Positions 21,051 through 33,191 are shown, numbered from the stretch's first letter. The stretch: DNA of 64,000 nt from Chaenocephalus aceratus (GCA_023974075.1 JAMFTG010000063.1:186001-250000), one strand, 5' to 3'. Program-made: numbers and translations. The notes: a model not told the origin generated them from the sequence alone.

Positions 21051-22019
21051 AATGAGGGCTGGACACAGTTAGTTATCTTCAATACAGCATTAACATTGTG
21101 TCAATATTACAGATGATGAAAGTTGCTGTGACAAATGAAGGACGTCCTGTAACTCCTGAACCACCTCATAACCAATCTGTTTGCAGAGGTGGAAAGTTAG
21201 GGTTAGGGTTAGTACAATGTTTGAGGTTCCTGTAGTTGACTTCAGATAATACAACATGTAATCAACAAATAGTTTGTCATGTATTATTTTCGGTTAAGAC
21301 AACATTTTATTGATATCTTTGTGAAATTCACAAGATACATGGTGGTATATTTAACAAAGAAAATTACCATTGGGCTGCTGGTGGTAAGAGCTGCCAGGTA
21401 AGAGGGTTTGAATCCCGAGCACAAACACATTTTAGGCAATGCCATCCCCTCTTTCGCCTCTTTTCAACCCTGCATCTCTAATGAAGTCCCTCTCAGGCCC
21501 CAAATATATCTTTACAAATAAATAAATCAGCACTACCTTTACCTGCTGTAATTTTAAAATAATACAAAATATGAATCAATAATTATAATAAATAAATATA
21601 AGGTGTCTGCCGCCTGAACACACTGAGAACACAGATGAGAATAAACCCAAGTCAAACATGCCTTCTGTGTAACTGAAAAACAATAATTTTTTATGTAAAC
21701 ATAATTTACGAGAAAGAAAATGATATCCTCCCTTTATAAAGTATAAGTCAACTGTTAAGTGACCTGTTGATATCCTTAAGGTAAATGATGATTGTCGATA
21801 TATAACAACCTTGATATGTGGAAGGTTGAGTAGGAGGGATTCATCCCAAAATTATAACATTTGTAAAATTATTTAAAAGATGGTCACAAAAAAAGTATTA
21901 TTATTGTTACTACTTTTCTGTTTACTGGGATAAAAAAGCATGTTGCTGTTTACTGTACCTCACAGATGTCTTGATCCGGTTCTCCTTAATTGTATGAACT
22001 AAACTGCATTGTCAATTAC
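21051..22019. other. Unit spacer with SINE-head-like motif
   Basis: This non-coding stretch is shared with copies B (42900-43880), C (58700-59110) and partly D. At 21375-21425 GGCTGCTGGTGG and GGGTTTGAATCCC resemble Pol III A and B boxes, as in an old tRNA-derived SINE head. Two TTAGGG-like units at 21197-21212 are too short to be telomeric. Confidence 0.4.
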
Positions 22020-22026
22020 GATATAA

Positions 22027-25000
22027 CAACCCAGTCTCACGGCATTTCGTGTTCACCAACACGATTTTTAATCTATTGATTCGTGTTCACCAACACGATT
22101 TGCCCCTTTTTTTCGTGTTGCACAGCACGATTTTAAAAGCAATGTATTTCTACTGGTAACGTGTTTCGTGCCTGCAGCACGTCTTTTTCTCCGGTCGGGT
22201 CGAGGGAGACCGGAAGCTGTGTGGTTCATAAAAACATGTTCTTACTCAATATCAAGCCACAGTTATTGCTTTTATTTTAAATCGTATAATTTCAGACTTT
22301 TGTTGCCGTCTGTGAGGAAAATAAATGGGGCTCAGAGCCTCAGGATACTGAAATCTGTATTTTTAAATATTTTTTTCCTTCTAATTTGTTATTCTTTTCA
22401 AAATAACACACTGTTATTTACTCACCAATAACACACAATTATCCTTGCTTTTATTTATTGGTTTAATTCCATAACCTCGGGCTTTTTTGGTGTCCGTCAG
22501 GAACTGAATTTCAAAATAAAAATAACCGGAAACAGACGTAGGCCTATAAGGGACATTTCGAGCATCATTGTGATTTTCAACATTTCTGAGTTTAGGATGG
22601 CCAAAGACACTACACTACCCATAATCCCCAGCTATCGTTTAGGACTACAGTCCCCGTAAGGTTACGCAGAGCGTCAAACAGCTGTGTCAAATGGAACGAA
22701 ACTATGCCAGACTACCCAAAACTGGAATCGAACACCCCCCCAGAACTACACATGCTGGCTATTGTGTTTCGCAAAATGTTCTATGGGACGTCTCTACTGA
22801 ACGTTTTCGTTTTTCCCACAATTAGAAGTTGCCAGTATTAAAACACATTGGTGTTATCAAATGTAAAACGTATAATTAATAAATGGGTGAAAATCGCTTG
22901 TGTCCATAATGCGCAGCATTAATATATACCCACATGACAGCTCATTGCTACTTTGTCATTCTACTCCAAGACAGTTCAGAGGTTAACCTGGTATTTTTAC
23001 TCCACTGCATTTATTTGAGTTACTTTGCAGATTCTGATTAATTATGTGAAATATGAACAACCCTTAAATCAGACTTTAGTTACACCTGAGTAAAATTCAG
23101 GGAAGGTGATTGTCAAGTGCCAACAATCAGGAGAGATATTTGATAGTTGGTGCTTGAGAAGACTAAACATGTATCTGCAATTGACATGAATGGAAACAAG
23201 TAATAAAGTATATTCATTACTCGTTATTCTCTACTAATAGTTAATTAAAGACTGTATATTATGGCTATTTTGCACATCCCTTTCAAGATTTTCAAAGGTT
23301 TATTGACATATCATACACAACTACGGTGTAGTTATGCAATGAATGAAAAACTTGGGTCACAGGTTCCTCAACAGTGCATTACAAGACATCTATCAATATG
23401 TGTGTACCTCCACCATTAAACTGTCATATTCTGCACATTTCTTATTCTATCTACATACATAAGAGTATAATTAATGTGTATAATATCAGTTAAAATAAGT
23501 GCTTCAACATAGTTAACATTGCAGGAAAGCAATATATTAGACGTTAAGTACTTTGTCAGGCTTAATATTTATCTATAGATAGATACCCCCAAAGCTTTTT
23601 TCTTATTTAAAAGAAGACCTTAATCTGTTATTTAATGTTTAAATAAAGGTTAATTCGTTTTTTCTGTTTTGCACCTCCTCCTATTAATATCTTTGTACAT
23701 CCTGCACTAAACTGTTTTATTGTAGAGATCACTTATAGTATCTTCTTGATTTTTTATATTCTATATTTCTATCACAGACCTTCTACTTTCCCCCTATGAA
23801 AGTATATGTACTCTTAATATTTGTATTCAAATATTCAAATAATATTTGATGAAAACATATTAAGAGTACATTATTGTTTGTATGTGTTATATTATAACAC
23901 ATACAAACAATAATTAAATAACGTGCTTTAACCACTAGGCGGTGCACACAAGGTACACACAGCCATAATAACTTTGTATTATTAGTGTGTATTTACAACA
24001 TCTGAAGATGTATAGTTTTATGCATGCTTTCACATCATTTTACAGCATATTGCTATACTATTTCAGACTCAGTATTTACATTCTTACAGTCAAAGAAAAT
24101 CAGTAATATCTTTAAAAACTACAGTCCTTTTCTATCAGCTGTGCACCGTTATGGTGTAAATATAACCTATCTATGAATTAGATCAAATGTAAAAGTCAGC
24201 CGAATTAGTGTTGATACTGCAAGGAGACGTATTGTGTGAAGAGAAATTGAAGATGTTGTTTAATTGTTGAATATATTTATGATCCACGTCAAGTATTCAG
24301 TTTCGGCGGCATTTTCTCAGTTTTTCCAAAGGTCTTCTCATCAGGGCTCTCTAAATAAAGAACTACGGCAGATCTGTAATATGTAATGCAGCCGAACCGT
24401 GTATTACAATGCCGTTATGTGATGACTTTCAAAGAGCAAAGCAAGAGCACTCGGAATTAAGTATTATTTTATTCTTTTAAAATGTTTTCCGGATTTCATA
24501 TCATATAAACACCAAATCCCAGCATGCATTGCGGCTAAAACATCCAATAAGCGAGCTTAAAACCATAGCTGAGGATCTTGGGTAATCGCTCGAAATGCCT
24601 ACGTCTGTTTCCGGTCATTTTTATTTTGAAATTCAGTTTCTGACGGACGCCAAAAAAGCCCGAGATTATGGAATTAAACCAATAAATAAAAGCAAGGATA
24701 ATTGTGTGTTATTGGTGAGTAAATAACAGTGTGTTATTTTGAAAAGAATAACAAATTTAAAAAATACAGATTTCAGTATCCTGAGGCTCTGAGCCCCATT
24801 TATTTTCCTCACAGACGACAACAAAAGTCCGAAATTATACGATTTCAAATAAAAGCAATAACTGTGGCTTGATATTGAGTAAGAACATGTTTTTATGAAC
24901 CACACAGCTTCCGGTCTTCCACGACCCGACCGGAGAAAAAGACGTGCTGCAGGCAGTATAAATACATTGCTTTTAAAATCGTGCTGTGCAGCACGAAAAA

Positions 25001-25082
25001 AAGGGGCAAATCGTGATGGTGAACACGAATCAATAGATTAAAAATCGTGTTGGTGAACACGAAATGCCGTGAGACTGGGTTG
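22027..25082. mobile_element. Fold-back DNA element with long inverted ends and 7-bp TSD
   Basis: It starts CAACCCAGTCTCACGGCATT and ends with the inverse, flanked by GATATAA (22020-22026 and 25083-25089). Copy B at about 43875 shows the empty site ACGATATAAGGGG. About 500 bp at each end (22027 to about 22545, and about 24590-25082) are near-perfect inverted copies. Each end has a string of hairpins CGTGTT-CACC-AACACG. The 2-kb interior is AT-rich with no transposase. A related end (CAACACAGTCTCACTCCC) occurs at 61256. The superfamily is not assigned. Confidence 0.85.
23806..23915. repeat. Two adjacent AT-rich palindromes
   Basis: ATGTACTCTTAATAT and its inverse ATATTAAGAGTACAT enclose about 38 bp. 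Right after comes a near-perfect palindrome of about 20-bp arms (TATTGTTTGTATGTGTTATA and inverse). Both can form cruciforms, and they lie near the middle of the fold-back element. Confidence 0.75.
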
Positions 25083-25561
25083 GATATAAGGGGAAAATAT
25101 TTGTTGGATTTTGACATATCACAAATGTTTCTAATCAGTCCGTGGAAACCAAAAGCTTTGTTGTCTTTTCCATACAGCCACAACTTATTATATATTGTGA
25201 TTATTAAAAACCAAACCATATTGTTTCTAAACATAGCAAGTAGTGTTTCAGTGTTTTCAACGGTTACCTTGTGTTTAAAACTGGAACTGTAATACATGAG
25301 AACATAGTTTACTTTAAAAAGGAATTGCAGTTTAGTTTAATAGGAAACATAATTGTACGGAAGAGAAAGGAAGCTAAAGTGAAGGAAGTAGAATATGAAA
25401 TTGTTGCCCCTAAAATATCTGAAATACAAATCTAAATCAAGTTAATAATGTTTGCTTTTCTCTATTTCTGTGAACTGTAGTATTTCAGCTTCAAAACACA
25501 AAACCACTAAGTCATTTAAACTCTCTGAGATTGATGGTATTTGTAGTGTTTGCAGCAGAAA

Positions 25562-25580
25562 GGATTATGGGAGTTGTAGT
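25562..25580 (-). promoter_or_regulatory. ZNF143/THAP11-type SBS motif in TRIM B promoter
   Basis: The minus strand reads ACTACAACTCCCATAATCC, close to the SBS consensus ACTACAAYTCCCAGMATGC, about 110 bp 5' of the exon 1 block. The same motif is at 44347-44365 in copy C and is absent upstream of copy A. Confidence 0.55.
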
Positions 25581-25671
25581 GTTGGTGGTGTCTCAACCGT
25601 TGGAGAAAGAAAGGCCTTGTTGCTCTTGTAGTTCCTCCTCCACTCCCTCTTGGTGATGGGCCTCTGAGAGG

Positions 25672-25822
25672 TGGAGCTACACTGAAAGAGAAGAGCTTCA
25701 ACTTCCCAGAAATTAAAGTGAAATTTGTCTGAGCGACACAACAGCTATTTCTCTCTAAAGAAAACACTCGACTGAATCCAGCAGCTTTTCTCAACAACAC
25801 AGCAGAACCTCTGCCAAAACTG
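25672..25822 (+). other. TRIM copy B non-coding exon 1
   Basis: This block is homologous to 11793-11939 and 44461-44621 and ends at CTG/GTGAGT. It is spliced to the acceptor CCACAG at 35907-35910. The intron is about 10.1 kb. Confidence 0.75.
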
Positions 25823-26379
25823 GTGAGTAAACTACAGAGACAATCACTAACTAAATATTTGAACAAGATTTAGTTTTATCAGAATCTGAGGCTGGTACGT
25901 CTGTTCAGACATATGAAGAATATATGCCTCCCTCAGTACCAAAATACATTACATTGTATAGCAAGTAAGTACTTAGGCTGCTTTAAATACAGTTTTCTTT
26001 AATAACAATATAAGCAGTCATATGAGCAGGGTAGCCGTATTATAATATTGATTGATGTGTAATGCGACAGTCATGAAGGGATCATTTTGTTTTTTAATGG
26101 TTTTCCATTGAACTTTAGTATGATTTTAAATTTGCCAATGTTGATATTAACATTCTGGCTTTGGATGAAATCACTGCAATAATAAAAAAAATTAGCTTGT
26201 TGTTTTTCGTTAGTAATAGGAAATAGTTTTACTTTTATTGAAATAATTGCTACAGCTATAAAGTGACTGGCAGCAGGCAGGGATCAGGGTGAGGCAGCCT
26301 CTAGAAATTATGTAACTATTGTGTTGTCACGAGAGGTTGCATCATAGAGGGCATTCCCTCTCGGTGGATGAAACAGGGA

Positions 26380-26430
26380 CTACAACTCCCAGAATCAGCT
26401 GGGCATTAGGGAAGATGGCTGCTGCCCAGC
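26380..26430 (+). promoter_or_regulatory. Intronic SBS plus YY1-like motif pair
   Basis: ACTACAACTCCCAGAATCA (26380-26398) is followed by GGAAGATGGCTGCTGCC, a YY1-like core. The same pair is at 45192-45242. The arrangement resembles a CpG-type mammalian or fish promoter and could be an alternative start within intron 1. Confidence 0.45.
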
Positions 26431-26491
26431 TGATGAGTGTTACTGATTTCTCCTTTGAGCACAAGGGGGAAGGAGCAAGGGGAGAGACAAT

Positions 26492-27815
26492 AGGCTTGTT
26501 TGAGACAAGCAAGACCTGCGCAGACCTGCGCAGTTGCGGATAAACGTCTTGCTAGTGCGTTGCATGATGGTTAGTCATTTTGTCCGACTTGCTCTGGAGG
26601 CTCGCCCACATGCGACTTTGAATCTCGCGGACAAAGACGCCTGCAGCCTTGAGAGCGAGGCGAGGCGAGTTGGCGCAGTTGCTCTCCACGAGCTGCGGAA
26701 GCGAAATGCTTGATGGGAAACGGCTCGCTGGTATCTCGAGCTGAGCGCTCATTGGTGGTTTTACCACGTGCTGCTGATGAAGCTCTCCCATGGCTGGCAA
26801 AAGTTTGTTGTGTTTTGTGTCAGTTTTACGTCGCCACATCCATTCCCATTTTTCATCATTGTTCCACAATGTTTATCATCATGAAATTAATATCTATATA
26901 TTTTATACTATACTGCTTACCGTTTTCATACTTTATATATCTTAGCATATTCATACACATGTTCATACTGCTCACAGGCTGATATCTAGTGTATTCATAC
27001 ACACTGTTCATACTGCTCACAGGCTGATATCTAGTGTATTCATACACACTGTTCATACTGCTCACAGGCTGATATCTAGTGTATTCATACACACTGTTCA
27101 TACTGCTCACAGGCTGATATATAGTGTATTCATACCCCACTGTTTATTCATCATTCAATTCATTCTATATGTTATTCTGTAGATTGTGTACATTACTTTC
27201 CACTTCACTGCTGGTTGCACCTGGTTAGAAGCTAAACTGCATTTCGTTGTCTCAGTACCTGTAATATGTGCAATAACAATAAAGTTTCTCTTTAAGTTAA
27301 ACCAAATCATTAAAATAAAATCTATTGTAATGTAATGATTTGGTTTAACCTTATTTATTGAATACATCATTTAAAATGGCAAGATTAAATCAAATTACAT
27401 CCATGTTGTACACATCATAAAGCTTAAAGTGGCAGCTAAAGAATTAACACAGCAGCAGGTCTGTTCAATTCATGCTCATGAAGCTTCATGTGTGCGGATC
27501 TGAAGGGACTGATCATTTGTAGCCTGTCCACCTATCAGTTTTGCAAACATTAAGAGGGAGGAGCATTTCTAATTATGGAACCCATGGTGTGGTTCATCAT
27601 CATGACTGAAATTAACAAACCTATATAAAGCAATGGAGATCACCTTTGTCTACAGTGGGTCAAATGGAATTTCCGCCATTGCAAACCCAGCCAGTCAAGC
27701 CGACTCCGAGTCCGAGCTGTCCGACTTAAGACGAGCTTTTTGACACCTCCCCCGGCTGCGGTCGGCTACTCTCGTCTACTTTCGAGGCGAGCCGCTATGT
27801 GTCTCAAACAAGCCT
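26492..27815. mobile_element. PIF/Harbinger-like non-autonomous element
   Basis: The terminal inverted repeat AGGCTTGTTTGAGACA ... GTCTCAAACAAGCCT is flanked by a 3-bp duplication AAT (26489-26491 and 27816-27818). Copy C shows the empty site GACAATGGTTGAGG near 45306. A 3-bp duplication suggests PIF/Harbinger, although AAT is not the usual TWA. No transposase frame is present. It contains a 45-bp minisatellite and a hairpin with 19-bp arms (27294-27352). Confidence 0.75.
26940..27140. repeat. 45-bp minisatellite
   Basis: There are about four and a half copies of a 45-bp unit containing CATACACACTGTTCATACTG and CTCACAGGCTGATAT. Because 45 is divisible by 3, the minus strand stays open as a 15-residue repeat (YEYTRYQPVSSMNSV), which I take as incidental. 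Confidence 0.9.
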
Positions 27816-27818
27816 AAT

Positions 27819-28889
27819 GGTTGAGGTTTTATTTACTTTCTATAGAAGCCAGAAAAAGTCCTTTGTAGATGAATCCTTCTGTTTTGTTTATAAGTAATGA
27901 TTTAAGTGTGTGATGGGTGTAAGAAGACGAAAATACACCTGATTAAGTTGGAATTCGCTGCCTGCTGTCTTTTAGTCATTGCACCCACACCTCAAGCTGA
28001 AGATCCCTGCCTCTTGAGACATTACAATATAATAAAACTCAGTGTTACATGAATGACTAACGTGCTTCACTCATCATCTTGATGTTATTTCTCTCAACCT
28101 TCCTGTGTCACTGACAGCAGGTGTGCAGCAGCTGTAAACATAATGCAGAAGGGATTTACAGGAGCCACATGCAAGGTCGTTTAGGGGCAATACAAATAAT
28201 AAACAGGCGTTTAACTTTATTAACGAGTTTTGGCTGTAATAATAAACACAATGATGATTGTCCATGATTATACATTTACATCAATATTCTCTTGCGGGGT
28301 AGAAATACTCTATCATTTATTGAAGTAAAAGTAGTAATACCTAAATATGGACATTTACAATAAAAATAACAAAATAATAAAAATAATGTCCTTTTTAACT
28401 GTAAAATATATGATATAATTGGATTAAATAAAGGCCGGTCTGCTTTATTTACAGTGCTGTTGTCCAGAAACTCTGCCTGAAGCTGTTTTAAGCCACACTT
28501 TTACCATACACTTTTTAGATCTTAGTGGATTTGAACCGGATGAAAGACTTAAGCCATCAGATGTATGTATTTTACAAGCTGAGCAAACGTAGTCTTTAGC
28601 TCGCAGCAGCTCCGCCCTGTGGCAGCCAGTTAATTTAGCTTTGTGTGGTATACCCCAAAATTGTACAATTATTTGTGTATTTACTTTTATTTATTTTTGC
28701 TAAACAGTGAATTTATTGTTTTGAAAAGCTCAATATTATCTGTATTTATTTTGGTGACATTCATATCATTTTATGGTTTATCTGTACTGTTTGAGAAACA
28801 GTAATAGTAAGTAGCGCCAAGGTGGAACCTTTGGCAGGTGAGCGGTGACACCTGGGTTATTTTAGGGGGGACACTTCCGCCCCCTCCTC
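27819..28889. other. TRIM B intron, non-coding
   Basis: This stretch is conserved with 45309-46003 apart from about 450 bp (28292-28660 region) missing in C. No gene or clear element is seen. Confidence 0.5.
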
Positions 28890-28931
28890 AGAAGCAATCC
28901 AGACGATCAATCGGATCCTGTGTCTAATTCT

Positions 28932-29922
28932 AAGTGATGGTGAGACGAAGCCTTATGAAGCTTTGAAGCTTTCCAGCCAATCTCAACAGTGTGCTCTATC
29001 TCATACCGAGTTCCCAATGAGTAAAGCCTTAGAATAACTCTAAACAACGAACATAAATAATATTTTCATGTTAACAATATTGTATTTATTCCAGTTGAAT
29101 GATTGTGATTGAAAAGCCTAAGGAGGCTGGTAAACATTGCAAAGAGGGATTTGTATTCCTTAACAATATGCGTAAACTTAACCATGTTGTAGCCGGAGAA
29201 AGGCTAAACCATATCAAAGAATACATTTATTAACTACATCATCTCATTTAGCTGTAGCTTTTATAAACAACAAAAAATACGTATTGTTCAGTCAGTCTTG
29301 AACCAGGGACCCTGCGGTCATGAGGCAACTGCTTAGAGGAGGTGAGGGTCCCTCCTAGAGGAGGTGAGGTCAACCCCCCACTTGTAAAAATAGCACTTTA
29401 CACCTATATGCCGTGAGCTGATTATCAAGCCTTCATTGTAACAGTCGCGGCTACACTGTGTGTGCATGTGGGGAGTGTTGCAGTAGAACATTCAACTGTA
29501 GCGCTGGTGCATTAATGGGTAATCCTTAATGTTTGAGCACCCTCTATGAAACGTCAAGCTACCCCACAGCACCCCCTAGAGAACATCTCTGGCGTCGCCA
29601 CTGCTTATGACATGTTCCGACCTCTATATAAGTGAGGGTCTGAGCTCTCTTGATTCCATCGTGTTACCCGGGCCCGCCGGGTACAGGAGGAGTAATATGG
29701 TTCTTATTATACATCCATGGGTATTATGAGCGTTGTGGTTTCAACGGTTCAACCGATCTGAATCGCTTCGTGAAGCAGTCACGTGGTATCGACAGGCAGC
29801 GAGGCTTCGTTTGTCATCGATGACGTCACTGGCCCAAAACGATACAAGCCTCGATACATGCTTCACAAAAAGCTTCGGGGATTACTCGACACACGCTCCG
29901 AAGCCTCGGCTCAATACGTAAC
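28932..29922. mobile_element. TIR element in TRIM B intron with nested hAT remnant
   Basis: The ends, AGTGATGGTGAGACGAAGCC and (inverted) GTATTGAGCCGAGGCTTCGG, are imperfect inverted repeats. They are flanked by ATTCT (28927-28931 and 29923-29927). A second copy of the flank at 32916-32979 is uninterrupted and shows the join. Near 29330-29603 a hAT-like repeat ending GGCGTCGCCACTG is nested. The counterpart in unit C is 46046-47127. Confidence 0.6.
29330..29603. mobile_element. hAT-like repeat remnant
   Basis: It contains CTAGAGGAGGTGAGGTC and ends CTGGCGTCGCCACTG, the kind of end seen in fish hAT elements. The same repeat is at 46530-46811, and an internal piece is at 48938-49160. Confidence 0.5.
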
Positions 29923-31064
29923 ATTCTTGCTGCTGCACTTTTCTGTTTTCTACAGGTCAGTACATGATGAAAATTATCGATGTTAACTTGTGTAATGAGA
30001 TATCATGTTAGAGGTGTTTAAGAGAGTGTGTCAGAAAGTTTTGAGCATGTTTGATATAGTAACGGTATTTTAAATGTGACCTGAGCGAAGGCTCGCAGGC
30101 AGGTTAGCTGCTCCGCACGGGTAATATGTTTTGTTCACTTGAGTGAAGTCTTGCAGGTACATCGTCTTGCGTTTTTTTGTTTATTAACACTGACAGTGTA
30201 TTTATGTGAGCTCCATAATATTTTATATTTGGTAAAGATAGATACAGTGGGGCAAAAAAGTATTTAGTGAGCCACCAATTGTGCAAGTTCTCCCACTTAA
30301 AAAGATGAGAGAGGCCTGTAATTTTCATCCTAGGTACACCTCAACTATGAGAGACAGAATGAGAAAAAAATCCAGAAAATCACATTGTCTGATTTTAAAG
30401 AATTTATTTGCAAATGATGGTGGAAAATAAGTATTTGGTCAATAACAAAAGTCATCTCAATACTTTGTTATATACCCTTTGTTGGCAATGACAGGTCAAA
30501 CGTTTTTCTGTAAGTCTTCACAAGGTTTTTACACACTGTTTGCTGGTATTTTGGCCCATCCTCCATGCAGATCTCCTCGAGAGCAGTGATGTTTTGGGGC
30601 TGTCGCTGGGCAACACGGACTTTCAACTCCCTCCAAAGATTTTCTATGGGATTGAGATCTGGAGACTGGCTAGGCCACTCCAGGACCTCCTTCGTGCCCG
30701 GGGGGTGTGTTTGGGATTCATTGTCCATGCTGAAAGACCCAGCCACGTTTCATCTTCAATGCCCTTGCTGATGGAAGGAGATTGTCACTCAAAATCTCAC
30801 GATACTAGGCCCGATTCATTCTTTCCTTTACACGGATCAGTCGTCCTGGTCCTTTGCAGAAAAACAGCCCCAAAGCATGTGTTTCCACCCCCATGTTTCA
30901 CAGTAGGTATGGTGTTCTTTGGATGCAACTCAGCATTCTTTCTCCTCTAAACACGTCTAGTTGAGTTTTTTACCAAAAAAGTTCTATTTTGGTTTCGTCT
31001 GACCATATGACATTCTCCCAATCCTCTTCTGGATCATCTAAATGCTCTCTAGCAAACTTCAGAC

Positions 31065-31803
31065 ACTGGGCGTCACTCTGGACTCTAGCCTCACCTTCAA
31101 CTCCCACATCAGGTCTACCGTCAAAACTGCTTTTCTTTCACCTACGAAACATCTCCAGACTCCGCCCCTCTCTCCCCGACCCCGTTGCAGAAACATTATT
31201 CATACCTTCAATCTCCTCTCGTCTGGACTACTGCAATGAGTTCTGTTCGGGTCACCAGCAAAGCCCTGGACAGGCTCCAGTACGTCCAGAACTCTGCAGC
31301 CAGGCTCCTCACCCACACTAAACCCTGGCAACACATCACCCCCACCTCATCCACCTTCACTGGCTCCCGGTCAAGTCACGCATCCAGTACAAACTCCTCC
31401 TGCTAACCTACAAATCTATCCACTCCTAGCCCCTCCATACATCTCTGAACTCCTCAAGCCCTACAACCCCTCTCGTCACCTGCGGTCCTCTGACAAAGGG
31501 CTGCTCTCCATCCAGCGCTCCAAGCTAAAAACATTTGGCAACAGAGCCTTCCAGTGTCGCAGCCCCCACCCTCTGGAATTCTCTGCCCTCTGCAATCAGG
31601 AATGCAGACACTCTGGACACCTTTAAAAACACCTCAAACACCATCTGTTCACTCAGGCCTTTGGCCTCAACTAAATTATAGTCACTTATTTCCTGCTATT
31701 GCTCTGTATGTTTATTATTACCTTTGTTTTGTTACTTCTCATTGTAAAGCGTCCTTGGGTTTCGTGAAAGGCGCTATATAAATTTAAATTATTATTATTA
31801 TTA
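31065..31803 (+). mobile_element. 5'-truncated L2 LINE nested in Tc1
   Basis: It encodes the L2 RT C-terminal region (SSRLDYCN, LQYVQNSAARLLT, FSVAAPTLWNSLP) with frameshifts. It ends GGCGCTATATAAATTTAAA plus (TTA)n. The target duplication TTCAGAC is at 31058-31064 and 31804-31810, within Tc1 sequence. Confidence 0.85.
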
Positions 31804-32292
31804 TTCAGACGGGCCTGGACATGTACTGGCTTAAGCAGGGGGTCACGTCTTGGCACTGCAGGGTTTGAGTCCCTGGCGGCGTAGTGTGTTACTGATGGTA
31901 GCCTTTGTTACTTTGGTCCCGCTCTCTGCAGGTCATGGACTCGGTCCCCCCCGTGTGATTCTGGGATGTTTGCTCACCGTTCTTGTGATCACTTTGACCC
32001 CACGGGGTGAGATCTTGCGTGGAGCCCCAGATCGAGGGAGATTATCAGTGGTCTTGTATGTCTTCCATTTTCTAATAATTGCTCCCACAGTTGGTTTCTT
32101 CACACCAAGCTGCTTACCTATTGCAGATTCAGTCTTCCCAGCCTGGTGCAGGTCTACCATTTTGTTTCTGGTGTCCTTTGACAGCTCTTTGGTCTTGGCC
32201 ATAGTGGAGTTTGGAGTGTGACTGTTTGAGGTTGTGGACAGGTGTCTTTTATACTGATAACGAGTTCAAACAAGTGCCATTAATACAGTTAA

Positions 32293-32464
32293 GTTTTGCC
32301 TTTAAACTGTGGGTTTTCTCCGGAAGTTTTTCCTTGTACGATGTGAGGGTCTAAGGCCAGAGGGTGTCGTATTCTCATACTGATATTCTCTACAAACTGT
32401 GAAGTCCACTGAGACAAATGTAACATTTGTGATATTGGGCTATATAAATAAACATTGATGATTG
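32293..32464 (+). mobile_element. Short retroposon tail nested in Tc1
   Basis: This 172-bp sequence ends GGGCTATATAAATAAACATT(GAT), a LINE/SINE tail. It is flanked by AGTTAA (32287-32292 and 32465-32470). Confidence 0.55.
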
Positions 32465-33191
32465 AGTTAACGACAGAGGAGGCTCTTAAAGAAGAAGTTA
32501 CAGGTCTGTGAGAGCCAGAAATCTTGTTTGTTTGTAGGTGACCAAATACTTATTTTTACCGAGGAATTTACCATTCATTCATTACAAATCCTACAATGTG
32601 ATTTCCTGGATTCTTTCCCCCATTCTGTCTCTCATAGTTGAAGTGTACTTAGGATGAAATTACAGGCCTCTCTCGTCTTTTTAAGTGGGAGAACTTGCAC
32701 AATTGGTGGCTGACTAAATACTTTTTGCCTCACTGGATATTGATAGAAAGTATTATTTGATAGCGTTATGTGTTTTTATATTGACTATGTTGAATTTCTC
32801 CTTGAGATACAGTAATTGACTGACATAGACGGATAACTTAAATGGAGAAATGTGATATGTTTGTAAAGTACAGCTATTTGAATGTAACTGTGTACTTTGA
32901 ATTTGAATGAGAAGCAATCCAGACGATCATATCGGATCCTATGTCTAATTCTTGCTGCTGCACTTTTCTGTTTTCTACAGATATCATTTATTGTTGCTGT
33001 GGTACCCAAGCTTTTGGGACCCGTAACATTAGCATATAACGATACAACGATCATGTGTTGTGTGCAAGAACTGTGAACTTCCATATTCACAAATAAACAA
33101 CAGTATCCGGTGCTTGCATACTTAATCCCGGGAAAAACACCCTGGCGACCGGACATATTCTTCATATAAGTAATCAATTTAAATTGAGGCC

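Larger units (their letters stand above)
30245..32735 (-). mobile_element. Tc1-like transposon (B), dead, with nested insertions
   Basis: The ends CAGTGGGGCAAAAAAG ... CTTTTTGCCTCACTG are inverted repeats at a TA site. On the minus strand the transposase N-terminal helix-turn-helix part ([20 protein letters not shown]) is at 31933-32202. The DDE C-terminal part ([15 protein letters not shown]) is near 30468-30746. The middle is broken by an L2 insertion (31065-31803) and frameshifts. A second insertion lies at 32293-32464. Confidence 0.9.

Noticed and set aside
21195..21212. TTAGGG-like repeats (also 43044, 58841)
   Set aside because: Only two to three units, part of the conserved unit spacer. 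Too short for an interstitial telomere.
26856..27140. Minus-strand protein with 15-residue repeats (YEYTRYQPVSSMNSV)
   Set aside because: It is the translation of the 45-bp minisatellite, with no promoter, splice sites or flanking coding sequence.
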